From: Ganoderma boninense
Lineage: Eukaryota > Basidiomycota > Agaricomycetes > Polyporales > Polyporaceae
NCBI GenBank assembly: GCA_002900995.3
Contig: CM035305.1
Coordinates: 3,766,467-3,830,466, forward strand
Direction of reading: 5' to 3'
DNA: 64,000 nt
The notes beneath the pieces are model-generated. The model searched no databases and had not been told where the DNA came from. It saw only the letters and a list, made by a program, of their open reading frames with translations. Positions within the stretch are counted from its first letter, which is position 1. Each line of letters opens with the position of its first letter. Made by a program: the position numbers and the translations under genes. Of the stretch, positions 33,309 through 44,822 are shown piece by piece.

Positions 33309-33773
33309 TGAGACGTATGTTTGTGCACCGCCAGATCGAGCACTCACTGGAGGGCATATCGGACGCCGTTGGCTGACGGGGACAATTCATGATGTTTGAC
33401 AGGAGCATTTTCTGTGACGTCACATGGGTACGACGCATTAGCATGGAGTCGGAACTGGGGCAACGCGACACGGAGGCAGTCAGAGGTGGATCGTGGTGGC
33501 GAGAAAGCAACTTGAAGTGGCTAAGCGCCAAGGGCCCAATGGCGCGCTGCACGTGAGCGTGAATGGACGATGATGTCATTTAGAGCTGGCCGCGACGATG
33601 CCGCCTTCAAGTTGGGCCGTGCTCCTCTCTTCAGCGAGCGTAATGGTCCACAGCCGGGGCCCCGGAATCGACGTCATGTTCAAACCCAGGCCGTACTTAG
33701 CCCCCCCGCGCACCTCTCTTTCGTCCAGTCTCCAGTAACAACCACATTACCCATTACCACAACTTCGTTCACC
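33309..33773. other. Divergent spacer kinase / LEA-like gene
   Basis: About 465 nt that should contain both promoters and perhaps a first exon of the kinase (a minus-strand frame is open at 33579-33350). Confidence 0.35.
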
Positions 33774-34281
33774 ATGTCAATGCTTCGCACCGCCCTTACT
33801 GCCTCCGCTCGCCCCGTCGTTGCATCGTCGTCACGTACCTTCCATGCATCAGCCATTTCACGCAAAACTGCAACAGAGAAGGTTGCCGAGGTTGCCGAAA
33901 AGGTCAGCCTCCGCTTCATGTTCAAACATCTTCCCTGCGCGATGCTCATGCCGAGACTCTCGTATAGGTGAATAGGTCCGTCGGAAAGGGTCTGGCGGAG
34001 GCAATCGAAAAAGGCGAGAAGGCCACAGAGGCCACCAAAGAGAGTCTTGGTACGTGCCTCTCCTATTCCCGCCCCCCTTTGACTCATTTCACTCTGGTAG
34101 GCGTTGGCAAGAAGAAGGCCGCAGAGAAGTCGGCCGCGGCGGGTCAGAAAGCAAATCAAGTATGTTTCAAACCTTGGGACTTGAGATATGGTGCTGATAT
34201 CGGCACTTCCAGGCTGCCGCTGATGCGCAAGAAGCTACTCGGGACTTCAAACAGAACGTTGAGAAGGAGTTACGCAAGTGA
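33774..34281 (+). CDS. Small mitochondrial LEA-like protein
   Basis: About 112 residues in four exons (first 33774-33902; last ends at TGA 34279-34281). The N-terminus MSMLRTALTASARPVVASSS is basic and hydroxylated, as in matrix presequences, with a likely cleavage near R-T-F-H-A-S. The rest is Ala/Lys/Glu-rich helix with an 11-residue-like periodicity (KVAEVAEKVNRSVGKGL, AIEKGEKATEATKESL, KKKAAEKSAAAGQKANQ). This matches LEA_4-type or stress-protective amphipathic helices. The role is probably membrane or protein protection under stress. No catalytic motif. Confidence 0.75.
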
Positions 34282-34692
34282 ACGTCCGAAGCCTTGAACT
34301 TGTACTATATCTATACCGCGCATGAATTCGATTCATCAGAGTAGTTGACTGCTAACTTTCTCGTGGGGAGGGGGACGTTATCTGGCATGCGAGTGAGACA
34401 TTTGCTGAAGTACTAAACATCTGGTCGATGTCGAGCCTGAGCTTGAAGTTGTGAGGTGGCTGTGTTGTAGGGTCTGGGAGAAGAGCGCCTGCCAAACCTC
34501 ACCCGCCCCCTTCGTCATCAACTTGAAGGCGAACGACAGCAATCGATCCCCAAAGCTCAGGCTGACTGAGGGGGCCACAATCAGTGCCTTCACTTGATAA
34601 CAGCATATTTGTCCAACAAATACCTCACCGCTCCTCGCGAACCCAGGCGTACCGATATCCTCTTCTGCCCAAGTTGAGAACTTGAAAGATTA
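34282..34692. other. Spacer before the Fpg-like gene
   Basis: About 410 nt, 3' UTR and promoter. Nothing else is supported. Confidence 0.4.
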
Positions 34693-36425
34693 ATGCCTGA
34701 ATTGCCCGGTGCGTGCAACGATCCAATAGACTTTCTCTGACATCGTTGCCCAAGGACAAATAGCGGCAACTAACATCAAGATGCTTTGTGATTGCAGAAG
34801 TAGAACGGGCTGCCAAGCTCCTGCGAGACCTGTCACAAGGGAAGAAGATCGTGGACGTCGACACCACAGAAGATACCATCGTCTTCGCCGGGATCACGAA
34901 CGATGAATTCGTATGTGTCGTCCGTGGTAAGCAATCCTAGAGGACGAGCTGTTGACGGTATTTTGCTCTACGTTTTAGGCCAAGGAACTGTCCGGAAGAG
35001 TTGTCAAAGATGTGCAGAGATACGGTATGCCGACTGTTTAGGAGCGTAACCGAGGCGGCGAGAGTGACACGTTGATAGGCAAGGTCTTCTACCTTGAACT
35101 CGAGGGTGATGGACGACACCCTGTCATGCACTTCGGCATGACTGGTATGCTTCAGGTTCGCTAGCCGGATGGGTATACCTGTCTCAACCCACTCATCTTG
35201 TGCGCAGGTCAAAGGACAGCGTCCGATACACTACCGGGAAGGACCCAAGAAAACGTCGATGGATTGGCCACCTAAATTCATGAAGGTACCGCTTCCCCTC
35301 CCGTGTTCCTTGAACAAAGCTTACCTATAGAGTGAAAAGTTTATCCTCCATGTCAAAGGGAGCAAATGACGAGGAGCCTCAACAGGTTGCATTCATCGAC
35401 CCTAGACGACTCGGTCGCATCCGGCTCTGCAAGACACCGCTCACAGAGCCGCCAATCTCCTCGCTCGGTTCGACCCTATCATTTCCATGCCAGACTTCGA
35501 ATACTTCAAGAAGGGGGTGCTGAAGAGGTCGTGCCCAATCAAAGCCCTCCTGCTGGACCAGTCGTTCAGCGCTGGCGTTGGAAACTGGGTTGCAGGTCCG
35601 TTCCTCCACGTACGATCGATAGGACGTGAGCCAGAGGAAGTCTGACCGCGCATACAACGTAGATGAGATATTGTACCATGCGCGAGTGCATCCAGAAGAG
35701 CGCTGTAACGTCTTGACCGAAGACCAGCTGGAAGCGCTGCACACCCAAACTGCCGAAGTTTGTCGCTTCGCCGTCTCAGTCAACGCCGACGACTCGAAAT
35801 TCCCCGAAGACTGGCTATTCCAACATCGCTGGGTGCGTCGTCCCCGAACTGTGCCAACACAAGGTCCTGATGGGCGCTTGCACTGTAGAGAAAGGGAAAG
35901 AAGGAGAAGCACACTCTGAAATTGGTCGGTCACCGGCGAGTGGACTTTGCGAAGGGAACCACATTAGCTGATAGGCCCCGCCGCCCGTGGCGGTTTAGCC
36001 AGACGGAAAGCCGGCCACGATCAAGTGGCTGACGGTCGGCGGGCGAACATCCGCTTATGTAGCAGAGCTTCAAAAAGCTCAGACGCGGACTCGTTGCCGC
36101 GGCAAATGTGCGTTGCAGCTCTAGAGGCCATGTCACGGTGGGGAATATGCGCTTGACATAACTGTCTACTGTAGGGAGAAGCCGAGGAGGCGGATGAAAG
36201 TGAGCTGACGCCCCTATCTGACGAGGAGGAAGAGGAAAAGGTCGAGAAGGTCACTCGCAAGCTCAAACGCAAGGTACGCCGCTTCAAATCCTGAAATCTT
36301 CAGCTTTAAGCTGGACATCGCCTCTTGCACAGGCAAAGACGACGGACTCGGCTCCTAGGAAGTCGACACGACGGAGAACGTCTCAAAAACAATCCTCTTC
36401 CACTCCCAGAGGCGAATCGGAATGA
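34693..36425 (+). CDS. Formamidopyrimidine-DNA glycosylase (Fpg/MutM-like, MMH type)
   Basis: Base-excision repair enzyme for oxidised purines. The first 16-nt exon gives M-P-E-L-P and splices to EVERAAKLLRD. After Met removal the N-terminal Pro is the Schiff-base nucleophile and Glu-2 the acid. Next come MHFGMTGML (N-domain), IDPRRLGRIRL, then the helix-two-turn-helix LLLDQSFSAGVGNWVADEIL. The C-terminus lacks the four-Cys zinc finger and instead has GGRTSAYVAELQK plus a Glu/Lys/Arg-rich tail, as in plant and fungal members. At least eight short introns. Two one-base breaks interrupt a well-conserved frame: an extra base near 35352-35360 after ILHV, and a missing base near 35463-35467 before DPIISMPDFEYF. 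Both sit in or next to short G/A runs. Confidence 0.85.
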
Positions 36426-36701
36426 AGACGGCATTGGAGAGGAATCGTACAACACCATGCGTTTGAATATATTACAGCTTCTCCGTACGATACATACGCT
36501 ACGACGACAAATCTAACAAAACGAGACCTCGTACAAGGGGCGACAAAAACTAGCTGACATACTGCGAGACTCAAAACAGACACCTGGAACGCGGAGAATA
36601 CAATAGTAGGCAGCCGGACTGAGGGTCGTTCAAGGGTCATGATACATAACGGACATTCACTCCGAGCGTCCATAGAGCGCCAATACTATCTGCGATGCGC
36701 T

Positions 36702-38150
36702 CTACCGTGCGCCGGTCTGGTATTGTTGTTGAGGGTATTGCATCCCGTATCCGGCGCCTGGGATCTGCGGCTGGGCGAGGGCCAATTGGGCCTGGGCGGC
36801 AGCCGCACGAGCCGCTTCCTGCTGAGCATATTGGTACTGCCCTTGAGCCTGGCCCTGTGCCTGGCCCTGCGGGTACTGGTAAGCTGGCGCGATGAGGGCC
36901 GGTGCGAAGGGATTGGGTTGTGTGTAAATGGGTTGTGAGGTACTGAAGTAGGGATGAGTCAGGGCTTCGGCAGCAGATATGCGCTTCGAGGGGTCGAATT
37001 GGAGGAGTCGCTCAAGGAGGTCGAGAGCTGTGCAAGGGGGAATTTCAATATCAAGAAAGAGGTTCCACACAGATGAAGCGTACCGTGTGGGGATGCCTTT
37101 GGCAGGACTTGAGAGAATGGAACTTTGGGGTAGCGAGGGAACTGCTTTTGTGCCTGCCCCTCGGTTTGCTACAAGTCGGCCAGAGATGTCAATAGGCCGC
37201 CTCGAACCGAACCAAGAATACATCCACGTACCCCTTCAGTGGCAATCTTGCGAAGTACACGGTCGTCTGGCGTTCCGATAATGCGCATGATGTGCAATAG
37301 CTGATCCTGGTTATCGCGTCCGCGGAAGATAGGAACGCCAGATATCATCTCCGCGAAGATGCAACCGCACGACCAGACATCGATAGATGTGCTGTATGTT
37401 CTCGAGCCCATGAGAACGTCTGGCGCACGGTACCAAAGCGTAACCACCTGGAGTATGACGATAAGTAAGCCAACTACCAAGTAAGGAAGCCCAGGCACTG
37501 ACCTCGTTCGAGAAAGTGTTGACGGGGACACCAAACGCACGAGCCAGGCCGAAATCGCCCAACTTCAGCTCGCCTTTCCTGTTGATGAGCAGGTTTTGGG
37601 GTTTGAGATCGCGGTGCAGGACTCTGTTCTCGTGACAGAATGCGGTGCCCTTGAGAAGTTGGTACATGAAGCTCCGGACAGTGACAGGGTCGAGGGCGCC
37701 ACGCTCGCCGTGGACGTCCATGTACTTCTTGAGATCGCGTTCGCAGTACTCAAAAATGAGGACGAGCTTGGTCTCGGTGTGGATGACATCGTAAAGGCGG
37801 ACAATATTGACATGCTTGAGTTCCTTCATGAGGGAGATCTCGCGGATGGCAGTCGACGGCGTGCCCTCCTCAGCATCGAGGTGGATCTCCTTGAGCGCGA
37901 CGATCTCGTTTGTGGTTCTCGATCGTCCCTAGGGATTTTTTAATGAAGTGGCGATAAGTTTGCAAACGTGCGTGCTACGCACCTTGTATACGGTCGCATA
38001 GGTACCCTCGCCTACATGAGCCCATCAGCCAGCCCGCCTCAGTCATCCTCTGAGCAAACTTCGTTACCTAGCTTCTCCAGCTAAAGACGCATTCAGTCAC
38101 CTTATTAGACAGAACTAGACAGCAAGCAGACGGACCTGAACGTAGTTCAT
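36702..38150 (-). CDS. PHO85: Cyclin-dependent kinase Pho85
   Basis: CDK of the Pho85/CDK5 type that, with its cyclins, links phosphate and nutrient status to the cell cycle. A tiny first exon M-N-Y-V-Q (from 38150) splices to LEKLG and [10 protein letters not shown]. The cyclin-binding helix reads [18 protein letters not shown], the Pho85 version of PSTAIRE. Then come [46 protein letters not shown] and [13 protein letters not shown]. After the last k-helix ([17 protein letters not shown]) a Gln/Ala/Pro-rich tail of about 80 residues ends at 36702. That tail is longer than in yeast. Introns are short; the frame is intact. Divergent from UTP5 (371 nt). Confidence 0.93.
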
Positions 38151-38521
38151 GATTTGTTCGTTGAGTGGCTAACGTGAAGAAGATCGGAGGGATGGGCAGG
38201 TAGTTGTGGGCCGTTGGGTAAGAGAGAGGGATGGAGGGGAGAAGATGCAGGGCCCAGGGGCTATAACGGCGGAGGGTGGGGAAGATAAGTGAGTAGACAG
38301 GAAGCAGGGAGCGGTGTCGAGAATCGGCGTCGGAGAGCGTCTTCTCGTCAGACGCCCATCGAGGTGATCGGAGTTTGTCACGTGCGCGCATATTCTTGGT
38401 AGGCGCGTAGCAAATCTTTTGCGCCCAAGTGAAGCTCTTGCCCCAGGACTCGGTGCGTATTCTCTCCAGCCCCGTGTTCCCTGCACCGTCCGATTAACCC
38501 ACCACAGGAAGGCCACAGACA

Positions 38522-41029
38522 ATGGCATCCACGTCATCAAAAGCGAAAAAGTCGCGCACAAAACCGCCCCGTGGGCGTCCCCAGGCAACCTCTGCCATCT
38601 CCCAACCAGCCGTTGAGGATGCCACAACCTCCACCTATCTGTCATCCTTCTCCCCAGATGGCCATCTCTTTGCGTTCTTGTCTCTAGCAATAGACAAGCA
38701 TGCTCTCAAAGTTTACGACACTACGACACGCCGATCCGTTGCGGAACACATTGTAGATGCAGCGCGGGTCACCTCTCTGTGTTGGGCTCGGCTAGACCTC
38801 GCGGAGAGTGGAAGAAAGGGTGGAGCAGACGAGGAGAGCTTGAGGAAGAGCAAGAAGAAGAAGAGGAGCAGTCTTGCTGCGGACGCAGCGACCTCGAGTA
38901 ATGCTGCGCCTCAACTTGTTGTCCTCGGTCTTTCTGACGGCTCGCTCGTGCTCTTCTCGCCCACCCATGGCAGACTCCTCCGCACACTCTCTGACCCCTC
39001 GAGCTCATCTGCTGTGCTTGCGGTCACTGGTCAAGATTCCGACTCCGCAGACCCTCACACCCTGTGGACCTCAGGCGCGGACGGGGCACTCCGGATATGG
39101 GACGCACGGTCAAACCAGGTTTCGCAGTCATTTTTCAGCGAGGATCGAATACCATATACCGCCCTCTCGGTACGTTTGTCCGACGAGGAAGGCGTCTCGG
39201 AGGTGTTGGCCGCACATCACTCAATACACCTCCTCGCCATCGCCTCCGACTTGCAAAAGCCGAAGACCCTGGCCAAGTTCACAGGTCATGCTTCTCCAGT
39301 AAGCGCGTTGCGGTGGATGGACCGATCCCATTTCCTCTCCTCCGCATCTGCCGACCGCTTCGTCAACGTTTGGGAGGTTCCTTCTGCATCGAGGTTAGAC
39401 GGCAAAATTGTGGCGTCGGTACCTTTGGACTCAGACTCGCGCGCCATCCACCTATCGCCCTCTCCATCATTGCAAGCTGCAGCGGATTCTGTCCTTCTGA
39501 CTTTGTCCGCGTCAGGCAAGGTGTCTGTTTTTACCATTGCTTCCGACCTTGCAACCTCTAGCCCTGCGAAAGGCAAGAGTGCGATTCCTACCCCTGCACC
39601 CAAGTCGGTCATCTCGTCTTCCCCGAAGAAGGGTGCTGCCGCCTTGACGATCCTTACTGTCACCCACGTGGATGAGAAGGCTGGCCGGCTACGAATCGCG
39701 AGTGTCACTGGGGGGGTGCAGCTCTCGTTCGACGCGGTGGTACGTCCTCCGTTGGGCCAACACGACCAAGCTCGTTCACACTGCTTTCATAGGATTACCG
39801 GGACCAGTCTGGGAACTTCATCCCTGACGTCTCCGTTACCATTGCGACACCGGAAGCCGCTGTTGGACAAGCTGACGGGAATGTTTCTGTGAGTATCAGT
39901 CCCGTCCGTGACCGTTCGCGCACAGTGCACTGAGTCGACTGCAGGGCGCCACGAATAAGCGTTACAATGAAGCTTCCTCCCTTGCCGTCGGCACTGGCGC
40001 TGAGCTTGGCCAAGACCGGGAGTTGGACGACCTCGTCATGCGGGACGTTGACGGCGTGCTCGATGCTGACCTTGCCGAACTCAGCCTCGGTCAACGTCTT
40101 ACTGCCGTCCAGGGCGCACCTGTCCGCGGATCCGAATCGGAGTCCGACTCCGAAGGCGAAGGCGTCCCCAACGGCAAGGCTCACAGTGCGCTTGTGGACG
40201 CGGTCCCTGCAAGCTCTCTGACGCGTACGCTCATTCAAGCGTTACACTCCTCGGACACGCGTTTGCTGGAGACATGTCTCGCCCACTCAGACACGACGCT
40301 CATACGGAATACCGTGCGGAGATTGCCGCCACAGCTCGCCGTACCCCTTGTCACTGCGTGTGTCGAGCGGCTGGGGCGGGGTGCAAGGGGCAACGCGTTG
40401 AAGGGCGGCGGAGGCGGGGCGAGCTCGCAGCGGGGTACAGCTCTCATTAACTGGGTGAAAGCGGTCTTGACCACTCACAGCGGCCACCTCATGACAGTAC
40501 GTTATCGTCGTCCCTTGGTTGAGACACCCTGACGAGAAGCACTGACTTCGGCGTTTCAAAGATGCCCGACTTGGTCGCTCGATTGTCCGGACTGCACGCG
40601 ACGCTCACCCAGCGGCTCACGCTCCAGGGAAGCCTCTTGTCGCTCAGTGGTCGCCTCGACATGGTCATGTCGCAGATCGAGATGCGCTCGTCTGGCCCAC
40701 CCGCGCCATTGCCCATGCCGAAGAACAAGAGCCGGAACAAGGCCAACAAGCCACGAGAATCCCGTCGCTATGTCGAGGGCGAGAGCGAGGACGAAGATGA
40801 GGAGCAGATGGAGGTCGAGGTCGAGAGCGCGGATGAGGAGGGGAGCGTTGAGGATGTCGAGTTGGGGGGCAGCGAGGAGGAGTCGGCTGAGGAGTCTGAC
40901 GAGGACGGGGATGACGACGAGGACGATGAAGACGAAGACGACGAGGGCGATGGCCCGAGGTTTGGTGGGTTCATTGACGATGAAGCTGTGGAGAGCGACG
41001 AGGATGAGGACGAGGATGAGAGCGAGTGA
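38522..41029 (+). CDS. UTP5: Small-subunit processome protein Utp5/WDR43-like
   Basis: Nucleolar t-UTP/UTP-A component for 18S rRNA processing. Four exons (38522-39739, 39793-39888, 39945-40496, 40562-41029) give 777 residues. The basic N-terminus KAKKSRTKPPRGR could be a nuclear or nucleolar signal. WD40 blades include LSSFSPDGHLFAFL, SGADGALRIWDAR and SSASADRFVNVWEV. The Utp12 domain spans about 540-660 (SLTRTLIQALHSSDTRLLE, then TLIRNTVRRLP, then LSGLHATLTQRL). The last 100 residues are almost entirely Asp/Glu/Ser, a common nucleolar acidic tail. No frame problems. The WD40-plus-Utp12 order separates Utp5 from Utp4 and Utp15. Confidence 0.92.
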
Positions 41030-41675
41030 TGATGAACATGCGGGCTTTTTGGTGACCGCTGCGATGTTCGTGCTGCGGCAGATTGAAAAGTATCTTTATT
41101 GTGACATCATACACTCTTCCCGTGCAATCCATAAGCCAAACTAGCTGAAGCTATGCGGAATCGTGCATAGCACCAAGTCCTTGCATCCGTCCGCGATCGC
41201 AACTGCTGAGGACTGGTAGCGGGCCGGCGGCGACCGACGAACGCTGTGCACCGACACCGGACGCGGTAGTTCGCGGCTGTTGCGGCAGTTTAACTATTAA
41301 TTGTCAGAACTTGTCCTTCGCTACGACACCCTCTGGACTGCAACACTGTTCCGTCCTGCGATTTCTCCGAAGGCGGCCTCGCGGCTGACGACATCCCGGC
41401 CAGAGTTCATTGTGTCGCGCTCGGACCCTCTTGTTCGGTCTTTTTGACAGTACCATTCGGTCTTGGGAACACCCAATCCCGCGCACGACATCTCTGGTTG
41501 GCCTTCCCCCTCTTTTTCTCCACCCGTCCTCCCAATAGCCGGAACAAGGCTTGTCGTGGTACGCATCACTTTGCTTCATCCAAGTCACAAAGCGTCTGAG
41601 CCACGTCGAGACTACTTTCTCATCGTTCCCCTGCGTCACTCGCACACTAAAAACTTGTCGCCTTTCACTCCTCCC
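41030..41675. other. Intergenic spacer
   Basis: About 645 nt containing the UTP5 3' UTR and the next promoter. Nothing else is supported. Confidence 0.4.
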
Positions 41676-44370
41676 ATGGAACACGAGATTGAAGAAGCAC
41701 AGAGACAAATCCGCAGGTCCGCTGCCATCATCCAGGACGCTTTGAAGGTCTCACCACCCTCCAACGCCTGCACAATCGCGTGTCAGAAGCATCGTCCTCT
41801 GCACGCGCTCCGACCGATATGTCCTCAGCTATCTCCTCAGTAACTCAACCCACCCAAGATAGAGTGGGATCACCTGCTGTGCCCCCGAATTCTATGGACC
41901 CTGGGCACGATGTTATCGTGATATCTGCTGAACACAGTACGCTCCCTCCTCCGCCTTCCACCTCAACTTCTATCCCTGCTTCTCAAACGCAGTCTCGCAC
42001 ATCCTCTTCCTCTGCTACCGCTTCCCCCTCGCCGCGCGGCCCACGTTCGTCCGATCCCGCGCTCGCCGCCCTGAGCACGGAACTTCGAACCATGACTCAG
42101 AGCTTCCGCGAGCGCGTTGGCGAGTTCGACGAGCTTCGGCGCGCGATCGCCCAATACGCACAGGAACGACACAGCCGCGGTGTTACCGCGGAGCGCACGC
42201 GTTCGCGCTCCCCACCCTCGAGCATCGACCCGTACAACCCCGCCCCATTCCAGCCATTATACCCCGACACCAGTTCGGCTTCTCCGGAGGTGGCACCCAC
42301 AAGCTCCACACAGGCTGCATCTGGGGCGGGCGTACCAAGGAGGTTTGATGGCCGGATACGTCCCATTCGTGGTGAGCTTCGTACGATCGACCGCCCTGCC
42401 TCTTTGCTTCGACCGCGAGACGGAAACGAGCCGGAGACGTCCCTCGGCATACTCGTCGCAGCTCGGACCGCTGCCTCGTCAAACAACAACTCGGTCGCGG
42501 ACACCCCGACCATCACCCCGCGTCCATCTCCGCCAGTGCACGGTCTACTGGCGATCGTCCCCGTCCCGTTGCGTTTCCAGTCAACGATCTTTACGAGAGT
42601 CAAGGAGGGCGGCCCGCCTCGCGAGTATTACCTTCCAACATCACCGCACGCATCAGCCGGCTTGCGCAGGAGATCCAGCAGGAGGGTGCACGTATCACCC
42701 AGCAGGCAGAATCCCTCAGATCGTGGATAAATGACCGCAATGCCCGCCTTGATGCTCTCCGTCCCTCAGCCTCCGTCTCTGCGACCGCACAAGCTCCGCG
42801 TCCGATACCGACGAGCAGGGTCGACTCTAACTCGGCGATTGTACATGGCGAGGAGTATGGCTCTGCTCCTGCTCCGAGAATGCCGACGGTCACGGCTCCA
42901 CCCCGGTTCAATGCAAGGATCGTCGTGGACCCTCCGCTGGCCCCCCCTTCGCAGATACCCCGAGCCAGCGAGCCAGAGCCCGTTGGAAGACCGCGTCGGG
43001 CGGTCGAAGGTGCCGCTCGTGCACGCTACCTCCGTCAGAGCGTGCCGACAACCTGGAGCGCAACCCCTCCCTCTGCTTCTCTTACCAACCCCCGCGAGGA
43101 CCCCTCAGCCACAATGACGTGGAGTACTCGGCGCGAACGCGCGACCGACGGGCCCCTCTCGCCCCCGTCCCGCACGATTGCCACCACCGGCAACCGCGGC
43201 GCGCTCCGGGATGCCGGCACGTCGATGCCAGTGACAATGTCTGCATCCCCGGGTACGATCTTCGACGACTTCGAGATCGAGGCTTATAGCCCTGCCGACG
43301 TGCATGCTCGGGCAGCCGCTGCCGTCGCCAGAATGGCGCACCCATCGGCGCGTGATAGATTTTGCGGACGATGACGAGGACTTCACGGACTCGCGGAGCT
43401 ATCGCGTACGTAGGCGGTACAACGCGGATGGGGACGAAGAGATCGTCCGCGTGTCCCTCGACCCGGATGTGTCGTCCTCTCCTGCCTCTGGCCCTGGTTC
43501 GGGTCTGCTGCTGGATCGCCGGAGGGCGCCGTTGGATCTGGACGACGACAGCGGGGAGGAGGACTCGTGGATGGAGGCCATCTCGAGGTTGGACACGATG
43601 TCGCGGCGCAGCGCAACGCGGCCGCAGGAGGATTGGCAGCCGCCACGGATGGTGAGGAGCGGTTCGCAGATGGGGACCACAGCACCCTCGCCGGCAGCGT
43701 TTTCGGTGTACTCAAGCAGTCTGGCTGGCAGGCGAACTACGAGAGGGTGGCGTAAGTGCCTTTCAGTGCATTGCACCGTGCTCGCATTTATGACGACTAA
43801 TGAACTTTCCGAGCAGCGCGACTGTCCTACGGCGACGAGGACGCGCTATTCGCAGAGAACGAGGCCCAGTACGAACGCGACTTATCGGCGATGCGCTCCC
43901 GCGCCCAGGCTCTGCTGTCGTCCGCGACCGCCCCCACTCGCTCGCTCGGTGGTGCCACACTCCCACCGCCACCCCCGACGACGCGTCCGCTATCGTTCGT
44001 TCCGACGACACAGGCACCTGGGTCGCTCTGGAACGACAACAACGTTCGCGTCCGCCTCCGTACGCGGGTCAACGAGGCCCTGGAGCGCCAAGTTGTGGCG
44101 GGAGATACGCCGACGCCACCTCTGGAACGACCGCGCCGAGAGAGGAACGGCCGAGACGGCGCGGCACGCGTCCGAGCGCATCACCAAGCGCAAGGCTCGG
44201 AAGCGGAACGGCCGATGTGGGGCTCGCCGACGCCGTTCTACCCCAGCGCGCTGCCGCTTCCGTTGGTGGAGGACGTCGGGAGCTTGCAGGCTCGGAGTCG
44301 CGTGTTCGGGAGCGTGGAGAAGATCGCGCGCATGCCGCGGAAGAGGGCGGTCTCGCAGGTCGGTCGGTGA
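41676..44370 (+). CDS. Large Ser/Pro-rich coiled-coil protein of unknown function, frame interrupted
   Basis: Not recognised. Coding segments follow each other with good codon choice but in different frames. 41676-41745 is a helix (MEHEIEEAQRQIRRSAAII). From about 41745 comes GLTTLQRLHNRV followed by a Ser/Pro region and ELRTMTQSFRERVGEFDEL. From about 42530 to 43340 comes ITARISRLAQEIQQEGARI, then SLRSWINDRNARLDALR. From about 43340 comes RVIDFADDDEDFTDSR. From about 43655 comes STLAGSVFGVLKQSGWQANY. An intron near 43754-43817 leads to YGDEDALFAENEAQYERDL and the end. Four one-base shifts (about 41745, 42530, 43340, 43655) lack splice sites. The intact product would be near 890 residues, with several short coiled coils. 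Confidence 0.55.
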
Positions 44371-44822
44371 GAAGCTCGGGCCGGGTCTGGGTGAGAGATG
44401 TGAATGTCATGGCGTATTTGACGGGGGCTGGCGAGCACTACTGCTGTCGGCATGAAGACACTTGCTCTGCTTGGTGTACGGTATGTACGTAGTCGTTGTG
44501 ACACGGATGGTGTGAACATGGTTACGTTGAGGTTCCGAGGACCGAGACTGGCGTGTCGCCGAGGAGATCATCGAGCCGGGCTACGCGGCCACGTGATGGG
44601 AAGGGAACCTCGCGTGACGTATATGGTAGTGGCACATCGACCGATTTCTTTTGCAGCCAATGGGAGTGCGAGAAGAGGAGGGCGCGAAGAAGGGGTCGGC
44701 TTGCTTGTAAGCCAGGGCTCGTATCTCGGCAATTGTGTGGCCTGCCCTGCGTTCGTCTGTGTCGTCTGTGGACCTCTCCCGTTCAGTCTCTTGCTCGACG
44801 AGCCCCATCGTCTCTCCGTCCC
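44371..44822. promoter_or_regulatory. ERG5 upstream region
   Basis: About 450 nt before the ERG5 ATG. No distinct TATA box; nothing coding. An SRE-like or Upc2-like site cannot be assigned with confidence. Confidence 0.3.
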
